This document shows, piece after piece, positions 5,645-11,777 of a DNA stretch of 11,892 bases. The stretch spans positions 1 to 11,892 of the forward strand of contig JALNYK010000048.1 of NCBI GenBank assembly GCA_023229845.1, read 5' to 3'. The notes beneath the pieces are model-generated. The model ran no database searches, was not told the origin of the DNA, and saw nothing but the letters and a program-made list of their open reading frames with translations. Positions within the stretch are counted from its first letter, which is position 1. Every line of letters begins with the position of its first letter. The translations under genes were made by a program, and so were the position numbers. Source of the DNA: Gallionella sp. Its GTDB lineage: Bacteria > Pseudomonadota > Gammaproteobacteria > Burkholderiales > Gallionellaceae.

Positions 5645-5801
5645 GCATCTCTATAAGTTCGTCACACCGGCGAATAACCAGCGACTTGGCTGGCGTTGTT
5701 TGCTAGCTTAGTCGAATGGCTAGTAGTTCCATCAGGCCGGTGTCCAGTTAATAGAACAAACAGTGCAACGCACTGACATAAATGCATGTTAATTAAAATC
5801 G

Positions 5802-5829
5802 CTGGATTCCGGCCTTCGCCGGAATGACG
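5802..5829 (+). repeat. dRS3-like palindromic repeat, copy 1
   Basis: Twenty-eight bases containing ATTCCGGC-CTTC-GCCGGAAT, an 8-bp stem with a 4-base loop, framed by CTGG and GACG. It is identical to the reverse complement of 10568-10595 and differs at two pairing positions from 10668-10695. The form resembles Neisseria dRS3 (ATTCCC-N8-GGGAAT) and many other dispersed proteobacterial repeats. Confidence 0.85.
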
Positions 5830-5922
5830 GAACTTTTCTAATTGAACAGGCGCATGGCTCGCCGCCGGACTATCCCCCTCATCTCTGTTAAGATGCGCGG
5901 CTTCCGAAATCGCAGTCATCCC

Positions 5923-7296
5923 ATGTCCGAACCGATCTCCATGACCCCCCTCGAACGCCGCGCCAGTATGGGCCTGGCGGGTATCTACGGCCTGCGCATG
6001 CTGGGCCTGTTCATCATCCTGCCGGTGTTCGCGCTGTATGCGGAGCATCTGCCGGGCGGCGAGAGCCATTTGCTGATGGGCGTGGCGCTCGGGGCTTACG
6101 GGCTGACGCAGGCGATCTTGCAGATTCCGGCGGGCTGGATGTCGGACCGTTACGGGCGCAAGCCGGTGATCTACGTGAGCCTGGTGCTGTTCGCGCTGGG
6201 CAGTTTCATTGCGGCTTCCGCCGACAACATCTACTGGGTGATCGCTGGGCGCGTGGTGCAGGGCGCGGGCGCGCTGAACGCGGCGGTGATGGCGCTGACC
6301 GCGGACCTGACGCGCGAGGAAGTGCGCACCAAGGCGATGGCGACCATAGGCATGACCATAGGCGTGACGTTCTCGATCTCGCTGATTTTGTCGCCGCTGC
6401 TGCACGGCGTGATCGGTGTGCCGGGGCTGTTCGCGCTGACCGGCGTGTTGGCGCTGGCCGCGATTGCGGTGGTGAAGTTCGCGATCCCCGATCCCGCGAT
6501 CACCCGCTTCCACAGCGACACCGAGGCCGGCCACGGGCAATTCCGCGAGGTGCTGCGCAATCCCGAATTGCTGCGCCTGGACTTCGGCATCTTCGCGCTG
6601 CACGCGATCCTGATGTCGGTGTTCATGCAAGTGCCGTTCATCTTGCAATCCAACGGGCTGGTCGTGGCCGACCATTGGCAGGTGTATCTGCCGGTGATGC
6701 TGGTCGCGTTCGCGCTGATGGTCCCGCCGATCGTGATCGCCGAGAAGAAGGCCAAGATGAAGCAGGTGTTCATGGCGGCGGTGGCGCTGGCGCTGGCGGC
6801 GCAGGCGCTGCTGATGTTCGCGCAGCACAGCCTGTGGGGCGTGGCGATCGCGTTGCTGTTGTTCTTCACCGCGTTCAACGTGCTGGAGGCGACGCTGCCT
6901 TCGCTGATCAGCAAGATCGCGCCGCTGGCGGCGAAGGGCACGGCGATGGGTGTGTACAGCAGCGTGCAGTTCTTCGGTGCGTTCTTCGGCGCGGCCGTGG
7001 GCGGGGCGCTGATGCAGTATGTCGGCGGCGATGCGGTGTTCCTGTTCAGCATGGCGCTGCTGGCGCTGTGGCTGGTCGCGGCCTCGGGCATGCGGCCTCC
7101 GGCGGCGGTGCGCACCAGGCTCTACCATTTGTCCGAACTGGACGACGCCGCTGCGGTAGAATTGCGCCGCAGCCTGTTGCTGCTCTCCGGCGTGCGCGAG
7201 GCGATGGTGGTGGCAAGCGAAGGCATGGTCTGTCTCAAGGTGGACATGCAGGGATTTGACGAAGCAGCGGTAGAACAATTGATAAAGGGAGCTTGA
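5923..7296 (+). CDS. YajR-like MFS transporter with C-terminal YAM domain
   Basis: A 457-residue inner membrane protein of the major facilitator superfamily with twelve predicted helices. The motif A loop between helices 2 and 3 reads GWMSDRYGRKP (71-81), as in drug:proton antiporters. The last 60 or so residues after the final helix, from YHLSEL to the end, form a small alternating strand-helix domain (including VREAMVVASEGMVCLKV) like the YAM domain of E. coli YajR, a ferredoxin-like fold on the cytoplasmic side. The substrate is unknown; YajR-type proteins are proton-driven exporters by family. The start at 5923 gives a normal MFS N-terminus; upstream in-frame ATGs (5842, 5893) exist and no Shine-Dalgarno is clear, so the start is uncertain. 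Its TGA is one base from the ssb ATG, so the two genes form an operon. Confidence 0.88.
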   Translation: MSEPISMTPLERRASMGLAGIYGLRMLGLFIILPVFALYAEHLPGGESHLLMGVALGAYGLTQAILQIPAGWMSDRYGRKPVIYVSLVLFALGSFIAASADNIYWVIAGRVVQGAGALNAAVMALTADLTREEVRTKAMATIGMTIGVTFSISLILSPLLHGVIGVPGLFALTGVLALAAIAVVKFAIPDPAITRFHSDTEAGHGQFREVLRNPELLRLDFGIFALHAILMSVFMQVPFILQSNGLVVADHWQVYLPVMLVAFALMVPPIVIAEKKAKMKQVFMAAVALALAAQALLMFAQHSLWGVAIALLLFFTAFNVLEATLPSLISKIAPLAAKGTAMGVYSSVQFFGAFFGAAVGGALMQYVGGDAVFLFSMALLALWLVAASGMRPPAAVRTRLYHLSELDDAAAVELRRSLLLLSGVREAMVVASEGMVCLKVDMQGFDEAAVEQLIKGA

Positions 7297-7297
7297 T

Positions 7298-7783
7298 ATG
7301 TCGGTAAACAAGGTGATTCTGGTGGGGCGTCTGGGCAAGGACCCGGAGACCCGATACATGACCAATGGCGAGGCGGTGACCAATGCCACGCTGGCGACTT
7401 CCGAAAACTGGAAGGACAAGAGCGGCGAGAAGCAGGAAAAGACCGAGTGGCATAACCTGGTGTTCTATCGTCGTCTGGCCGAGATCGCAGGCGAGTACTT
7501 GAAGAAGGGCGCGCAGGTCTACATCGAAGGCCGCATCCAGTCGCGCAAGTATCAAACCAAGGAAGGCCAGGATCGCTACATCACCGAGATCATCGTCAAC
7601 GAGATGCAGATGCTGGGCGGCAAGTCCACCGGCGGCGGCAGCTTCGAGGTGATGGATCAGTCGGCTCCGGAGCAGCGTTCCGCCCCGGCCCGTTCCGCCG
7701 CACCGGCGCGCTCTGCCCCGGCGGCCGCTCCGGCCAGCTCGGGCAGCAGCTTCGACAACTTCGACGACGATATTCCGTTTTAG
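7298..7783 (+). CDS. ssb: Single-stranded DNA-binding protein
   Basis: A 161-residue bacterial SSB. Residues 1-108 form the OB fold, with the family opening SVNKVILVGRLGKDPE, WHNLVFYRRLAEIAGEYLKKGAQVYIEGRIQSR, and aromatic DNA contacts such as W54 and F58. Residues 109-152 are a low-complexity Gly/Pro/Ala/Ser linker. The C-terminus is the acidic tip DDDIPF that binds repair and replication partners. SSB coats single-stranded DNA as a tetramer during replication, recombination and repair. AAAGGGAG lies eight bases before the ATG, inside the end of the MFS gene, so translation is probably coupled. The operon ends at the strong terminator at 7813-7847. Confidence 0.98.
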   Translation: MSVNKVILVGRLGKDPETRYMTNGEAVTNATLATSENWKDKSGEKQEKTEWHNLVFYRRLAEIAGEYLKKGAQVYIEGRIQSRKYQTKEGQDRYITEIIVNEMQMLGGKSTGGGSFEVMDQSAPEQRSAPARSAAPARSAPAAAPASSGSSFDNFDDDIPF

Positions 7784-7812
7784 CGTTTCATTTTCGAAAA
7801 GTCGAAATAAAT

Positions 7813-7847
7813 ATAAGGAAACCCCAGCCATGCTGGGGTTTCCTTAT
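7813..7847. terminator. Strong bidirectional terminator between ssb and the sensor kinase gene
   Basis: A 16-bp perfect stem (7813-7828 with 7832-7847) with loop CAT; the stem core is AAACCCCAGC. T-rich stretches follow on both strands (TTTCCTTATT on plus; CCTTATATTTATTTC on minus). It separates two convergent genes. Confidence 0.88.
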
Positions 7848-7924
7848 TGGGCTGGAGATTTTTGGAGCGAGTTCGGATGTCGATTTATCCCGATTGAGGC
7901 GCGGTCCCTTTGGGAGGCCGACAA

Positions 7925-9103
7925 TCAGGCATCGGCCACAGGTAAAACAATAACTATTGCCAGGCCGCCTTCTGCACGGTTTTTCGCGGTCACCTTGCCG
8001 CCGTGCGCCTGTATGACACGTCGCGTCATGGCGAGACCTAGGCCATATCCGGACTGGCAGCCGCTTTTTTTGCCGCGGTAGAAAGGTTCGAAGATGGTCT
8101 CCAGTTCGTCCGGCGGGACGCCCGAACCCTGGTCATAAACCGTAATGAGCCACAGCCCGGAAGCATCCCGAGTGGCCGTAACGGCGATCCGCGTGTCGGC
8201 AGGGGAATGCAGCACGGCGTTGCGCACGACATTTTCCAATGCGCGGAAGATTAGTTCGTGATTGCCTTTTATCGGCATGCATTCGGGCAGATCGATATCG
8301 ATCATGCATTGCTTCGATTGAGCCTCAAATTGCGCATCGCTGACGATGTGATCAAACACCTCGCGCAACTCCACCTTTTCGTCCATGCGCCCGGCCATGC
8401 CGGAGTCGAGGCGTGCGAGCGTGAGCAGCTCGCCGACAAGGGCATCCATGCGCGCGGTGTCACGCTCCAGTTGATCGATGAGTTCCGCCGCGCGCCCGGG
8501 CTGCTGACGCATCAGGTCGGTTGCCGCTTGCAGTCGCGCCAGTGGGGAGCGCAATTCGTGCGAGACATCGTGCAGCAGGCGGCGCTGCGATTCCATCAGG
8601 CCTTGCAGGCGCGCAGCCATGCGGTCGAAGTCGTGCCCGAGTTCGGCCAGTTCGTCGTTGCGCCCGGCCATCGCCGGGCCGATGCGCGTCTCCAGTCTGC
8701 CGTTCGCCACGGCATCGAATGCGCCGCGCAGATTGCGGATGGGCCGTGCGAAATACCAGGCCAGCAAGGCGGCGAAGATGAGACTCGCCACACTGCCTGC
8801 GAGGATGGGCAACAAGGGAGGCAGGAAGCCTTTGCTGCCCGGCCGCATCGGCGGCCCGCCATGAGGCGGCGGAGGCATGTCGCCGCGCATCCCCGGCGGT
8901 GGAGGCATGCCGGCGTGCATCTCTGGCAGAGGTCGCATATCGGGATTCATTCCCGGCGGAGGAAACGGCGGCGCATCGCGCATAGTCGCAAAGGCCGGGT
9001 GCGTATCCGGGCGCAAGGCCCAGACTGCGGTTCCCACCCCCATCACGGTGAATATCTGCGCCAGCCAGAAGATAAAAAAGAATTTCCAGAACAGTCTGCC
9101 CAC
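7925..9103 (-). CDS. Cpx-like membrane sensor histidine kinase
   Basis: A 392-residue sensor kinase starting at GTG (9101-9103). The order is TM1 (residues 4-30), a short periplasmic loop (31-92), TM2 (93-117), HAMP (118-172), a HisKA domain with phosphorylated H182 in HDVSHELRSPLAR, and an ATPase domain with the N box (ENVVRN, 290-295), G1 (DQGSGV, 324-329) and G2 (GYGLGLA, 353-359). The loop is unusual: it is only about 60 residues, very rich in Pro and Met (Met at 41, 52, 56, 62, 66, 72, 76 and 86), with two MPPPP units and two His. The GTG is chosen because AAGGAG lies seven bases upstream, overlapping the end of the regulator gene; the in-frame ATG at 9166 would sit inside that gene. The kinase should phosphorylate the regulator encoded just upstream. 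Its gene order and neighbours resemble the CpxA systems. Confidence 0.93.
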   Translation of the reverse strand: MGRLFWKFFFIFWLAQIFTVMGVGTAVWALRPDTHPAFATMRDAPPFPPPGMNPDMRPLPEMHAGMPPPPGMRGDMPPPPHGGPPMRPGSKGFLPPLLPILAGSVASLIFAALLAWYFARPIRNLRGAFDAVANGRLETRIGPAMAGRNDELAELGHDFDRMAARLQGLMESQRRLLHDVSHELRSPLARLQAATDLMRQQPGRAAELIDQLERDTARMDALVGELLTLARLDSGMAGRMDEKVELREVFDHIVSDAQFEAQSKQCMIDIDLPECMPIKGNHELIFRALENVVRNAVLHSPADTRIAVTATRDASGLWLITVYDQGSGVPPDELETIFEPFYRGKKSGCQSGYGLGLAMTRRVIQAHGGKVTAKNRAEGGLAIVIVLPVADA

Positions 9104-9107
9104 GCCC

Positions 9108-9794
9108 CTACTCCTTGACCAGCATGTAACCCTTGCGGATGACGGTTTGTATGCAGGAGCGTCCATCCGGCAACGCGCCGAATTTCTGGCGAATGCTGCT
9201 CACGTGAACGTCGATGGAGCGGTCGAAGCGCATCAACGGCCTGCCCAATCCCAGCATCGATAAATCTTCCTTGCTGACGATCTGCCCGGCATGGCGCACC
9301 AGCACTTCGAGCAAGCTGAACTCGGTGCTGGTCAGTTCGACCGCTTGCCCGTTCCATTCGGCCTTGCGATTTTCCGGCCAGACGGAAAGCGCGCCCGCCC
9401 TGATAACTCGCGCCTGTCCATTTCCTGCGCCGCCGATGCGCTTGAGGATGGCGCGGATGCGCGCGGTCAGTTCGCGCGGCGTGCAGGGCTTGGGCACGTA
9501 ATCGTCCGCGCCGAGCTCCAGTCCCACGATGCGGTCGGTATCGTCGCCTCGCGCGGTGAGCATGACGACGGGCATCGCGCTCTCGCCGCGGATGCGGCGC
9601 AGTACTTCGATGCCGTTGATGCCCGGCATCATCACGTCGAGCACCGCAATGGCATGTCGTCCGCTCAACGCTTCGCGCACGCCGGATTCGCCGTCGTGCG
9701 CCATGGCGACATCGAAGCCTTCGGCGACCAGATAGTCGCGAATCATTCCGGCCAGCTCGACATCGTCGTCGATCAAAAGAATCTTTTCATTCAT
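9108..9794 (-). CDS. Cpx-like OmpR/PhoB-family response regulator
   Basis: A 228-residue regulator. Residues 1-120 are a receiver domain with acidic pocket D9/D10, phospho-acceptor D53 in VLDVMMPG, T80 and K102. Residues 130-228 are an OmpR/PhoB winged helix, with ELTSTEFSLLEVLVRHAGQIVSKEDL and the recognition helix area FDRSIDVHVSSIRQKF, then IQTVIRKGYMLV. The sequence is closest in style to CpxR. It is the first gene of the pair and its stop codon overlaps the kinase ribosome binding site. Upstream, in the region shared with the divergent Spy-like gene, lies a perfect CpxR-type box (9869-9883), so it probably controls its own operon and the neighbour. The start ATG 9792-9794 fits the family N-terminus, though no good Shine-Dalgarno is present. 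Confidence 0.95.
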   Translation of the reverse strand: MNEKILLIDDDVELAGMIRDYLVAEGFDVAMAHDGESGVREALSGRHAIAVLDVMMPGINGIEVLRRIRGESAMPVVMLTARGDDTDRIVGLELGADDYVPKPCTPRELTARIRAILKRIGGAGNGQARVIRAGALSVWPENRKAEWNGQAVELTSTEFSLLEVLVRHAGQIVSKEDLSMLGLGRPLMRFDRSIDVHVSSIRQKFGALPDGRSCIQTVIRKGYMLVKE

Positions 9795-9868
9795 TGCATG
9801 ACGGGCTCATGTTGTACTGCACGAATGTTATGACAACTCGCGGCCTGCGGTGCGGGTATGCCTTGGCA

Positions 9869-9883
9869 TTTACCGGAATTTAC
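9869..9883 (-). promoter_or_regulatory. CpxR-type binding box in the divergent promoter region
   Basis: The minus strand reads GTAAA-TTCCG-GTAAA, a perfect match to the GTAAA-N5-GTAAA consensus of E. coli CpxR. It lies 75 bases before the regulator start and 118 bases before the Spy-like gene start, in the only non-coding region they share. The second TTTACA on the plus strand (9879-9884) could also serve as a -35 for the Spy-like gene, with TACATC (9901-9906) as a poor -10. Confidence 0.75.
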
Positions 9884-10000
9884 ATCCCTTGAACGCGCAT
9901 TACATCGGCCCTGCGCACAATCCGTCCCGACGCTGCAGCGACACTATCTGTCCGCTCCCGTCCCAGCTTCAAGGCCCGTCAAAACTTCAAGGAGAACGAA

Positions 10001-10600
10001 ATGCACACAACCTTGCAACAAACCGATCAGCCTGCTCCGGCAGGCATCGTTATTTCCGCACTGCCGTTCCTGCTGGCTGCCGTCGTATTTACGGCCTTGC
10101 CGCAGATCGCTCATGCAGACGATGGCTGCGACGAGTTTCGAGGGCCGCCTGCACACCAGCACGGAGGCATGCCGCCGCCGCCCCGCGGCATGATGGGTGG
10201 CGGCAAGCCGCCGATGAACATGCAGCGTCCCGGCGGCCCGTTTGCAGAGCTCGGCTTGAGCGATGTGCAACAGAAAAAAATGGATGAGCTGATGCGGGCT
10301 CAGTCCCCCTTGCTCTGCGAAGCCGAAAGGACGGCGCGTCTGTCCATGCAGGAGCTGCAACAACTCTCCCGGTCCAGAGAATTCGACGAGAAAAAAGCCG
10401 GTGCTGTCGCTGAAGCTCACGGCAAAGCGGTCGCTGACCTTGCCTATCTGCACGCGGAAATGCACGCCCGGATATGGAGGCTGCTCTCCGACTCGCAGCG
10501 CAAGCGGATAGCCGAACAGGAGGAACAACGCAAATGGGCAACCCCAGATTATCCGTTAGAAAAACCACGTCATTCCGGCGAAGGCCGGAATCCAGAATGA
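10001..10600 (+). CDS. Spy/CpxP-like periplasmic protein
   Basis: A 199-residue exported protein. Residues 15-39 form a hydrophobic signal segment with AHA before DDG as the likely cleavage site, although the N-region lacks Lys/Arg. Residues 50-80 are Pro/Gly/Met/His-rich (with MPPPP, MM, MNM). Residues 81-180 are helical with two LTxxQ-type motifs, LSDVQ (86-90) and LSDSQ (162-166), the signature of Spy and CpxP, which act as periplasmic chaperones or as brakes on the CpxA sensor. AAGGAG lies seven bases before the ATG. It is divergent from the Cpx-like pair across a CpxR-type box, so it is probably a target and feedback partner. The last ten residues (RHSGEGRNPE) and the stop codon are encoded by a dRS3-like repeat, so the original C-terminus may have been replaced. 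Confidence 0.85.
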   Translation: MHTTLQQTDQPAPAGIVISALPFLLAAVVFTALPQIAHADDGCDEFRGPPAHQHGGMPPPPRGMMGGGKPPMNMQRPGGPFAELGLSDVQQKKMDELMRAQSPLLCEAERTARLSMQELQQLSRSREFDEKKAGAVAEAHGKAVADLAYLHAEMHARIWRLLSDSQRKRIAEQEEQRKWATPDYPLEKPRHSGEGRNPE

Positions 10601-10695
10601 TTAAAAATTTCCCACGCAAGTGGGCCAAAACCATGGCTTTGGCCGCTTCGCGGCGTATTTTTCATCGCTGGATACCGGCCTTCGCCGGTATGACG
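10568..10695. repeat. Inverted pair of dRS3-like repeats enclosing three hairpins
   Basis: Two 28-base repeats, 10568-10595 and 10668-10695, are inverted copies (26 of 28 matching) and bound a 72-base core. Each repeat folds on itself: ATTCCGGC/GCCGGAAT on the left, ATACCGGC/GCCGGTAT on the right. The core contains three short hairpins in a row: CCCAC-GCAA-GTGGG (10611-10624), CCAAA/TTTGG (10625-10642) and CCGC-TTC-GCGG (10643-10653). The last is followed by GTATTTTTC, so it may end transcription of the Spy-like gene. The left repeat overlaps the end of that gene. Confidence 0.8.
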
Positions 10696-10836
10696 GCCTA
10701 ATGGACAATCCGGGTTAACGCCGTTTTACCTGCTTTTACACAGAAGCTGCTGAATTTATTCGGGACATAAAACGATAATCGAACCATGTGCAACACGGCG
10801 CACATACCGTAACCAACAACAGCAAAGGAGCACATC

Positions 10837-11553
10837 ATGAGCAGCATCGGCGCAATAGGAGGAAGCAGCAACTGGTCGGCAATGCAAGGCATGCAGGGCA
10901 TGCGCCGTCCCCCGGACGGCGGGCAGAAGATGGCGGCGGATCTGTTTTCGCAGATCGACAGTTCGGGCCAAGGCTATATCGATAAATCTGCGCTGCAAGC
11001 CGCATTCGAACAGAGTTCGTCTACGGGCGGCGCTTCGTCGTCCGGCAATGTGGACGAGTTGTTCTCGGCTCTCGATGGCAACAGCGACGGAAAAATATCC
11101 AAGGACGAATTTACCGACTCGTTTCAGTCGCTCGCCCGGCAACTCGAAAGCCAGTTGATGTCCGGAAACTCGATGCAAATTGGCAACATGCCGCCCCCGC
11201 CGCCTCCACCGAGAAACGATGCCGGATTCACCAAGGATGAATTGACCAGCCAGCTCGATGCAATCGGCTCTTCCGACAGCACGCGCTCCAGCCTGATCTC
11301 CAAGGTCATCGAGAATTTCGATCAGGCTGACAGCAATGGCGACGGCAAGGTCAGTTTCAAGGAAGCGATGGCCTTAGACCAATCCGGTTCGGGCGACTCG
11401 ACGACATCCTCTACATCGAATTCTTCGAGTTCCGCCAGTCTTGCATCGGAAGACCTTAACGCCAAACTCATGCGACAACTGATGCAGTTGATGCAGGCAT
11501 ACAACCTCAACGACCAATCGAGCGAAGGTTCGAATATCTCGCTGGTGGCATAA
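10837..11553 (+). CDS. EF-hand calcium-binding protein
   Basis: A 238-residue protein with two canonical EF-hand loops: residues 80-91 (D80, N82, D84, K86, S88, E91) and 165-176 (D165, N167, D169, K171, S173, E176). A third, at 41-52, is degenerate because it has Gln at position 5 and Ala where the final Glu should be. A stretch of eight prolines preceded by Met (118-126) separates the two halves. Residues 182-203 are a Ser/Thr-rich linker, followed by a Met/Leu/Gln helix (LMRQLMQLMQAY). No signal peptide is evident at the N-terminus (MSSIGAIGGSSNW). Bacterial proteins of this layout are known but mostly uncharacterised. AAAGGAG lies six bases before the ATG. The gene ends at a strong terminator at 11571. 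Its closeness to the Cpx-like genes, the MPPPP motif and calcium binding suggest, but do not prove, a shared envelope function. Confidence 0.9.
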   Translation: MSSIGAIGGSSNWSAMQGMQGMRRPPDGGQKMAADLFSQIDSSGQGYIDKSALQAAFEQSSSTGGASSSGNVDELFSALDGNSDGKISKDEFTDSFQSLARQLESQLMSGNSMQIGNMPPPPPPPRNDAGFTKDELTSQLDAIGSSDSTRSSLISKVIENFDQADSNGDGKVSFKEAMALDQSGSGDSTTSSTSNSSSSASLASEDLNAKLMRQLMQLMQAYNLNDQSSEGSNISLVA

Positions 11554-11570
11554 CGGTATTGGAGGGAAGC

Positions 11571-11603
11571 AAAATGGCTCGCTACACGCGAGCCATTTTT
11601 TTT
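11571..11603 (+). terminator. Intrinsic terminator of the EF-hand gene
   Basis: A 12-bp perfect stem (AAAATGGCTCGC and its complement) with loop TACAC, followed by a run of eight T. It begins 18 bases after the stop codon. Confidence 0.92.
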
Positions 11604-11667
11604 GTAAGTGGCTGGTTACAGCCGCGAAGGGGATGAGGTGCAGCGTGCCCATCGCGACTAAAGCCTA

Positions 11668-11686
11668 TCCTGAGTTCATCGAAGGG
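11668..11686 (-). repeat. CCCTTCGATnAACTCAGG repeat, copy 2
   Basis: Reverse complement of the 19 bases at 5626-5644 with one difference. It lies between two terminators. Confidence 0.6.
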
Positions 11687-11702
11687 TCGCTCCCTCCGGC
11701 CC

Positions 11703-11737
11703 CCCCCTGTGTCTCGCCGGCACAGGGGGTTTTCTTT
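11703..11737 (+). terminator. Second, orphan intrinsic terminator
   Basis: CCCCCTGTG pairs with CACAGGGGG around a 9-base loop and is followed by TTTTCTTT on the plus strand. No plus-strand gene lies between it and the EF-hand terminator at 11571-11603. It may be a back-up stop or the end of an unannotated short RNA. Confidence 0.6.
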
Positions 11738-11777
11738 GTGCGTGAACGACTCCTCCGTCTCGACCGGCAAGCTATCC

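Larger units (their letters stand above)
5522..5922. other. Intergenic stretch between divergent EAL and MFS genes
   Basis: A divergent gap of about 400 bases without a convincing gene. It contains the EAL promoter (near 5557), a CCCTTCGATnAACTCAGG repeat (5626-5644), a small hairpin CAGTGC-AAC-GCACTG (5761-5775), an AT-rich patch (5786-5800) and a dRS3-like repeat (5802-5829). A long minus-strand frame crossing this area is a shadow of the MFS gene. The MFS promoter is not clear; TTAAGAT at 5888-5894 is a possible -10. Confidence 0.65.

Noticed and set aside
5662..7419. 585-residue minus-strand open frame opposite the MFS and ssb genes
   Set aside because: It is very rich in His, Gln and Arg, crosses a dRS3-like repeat and a promoter area, and lies antisense to two well-supported genes. 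It is a by-product of GC-rich codon use.
8258..9118. 286-residue plus-strand frame
   Set aside because: Antisense to the histidine kinase; composition (His, Gln, Arg, Ala) is that of a shadow frame.
9104..9166. ATG start for the histidine kinase 63 bases upstream of the GTG
   Set aside because: It would lie within the regulator gene and add a non-hydrophobic stretch before the first membrane helix; the GTG at 9103 has AAGGAG seven bases upstream.
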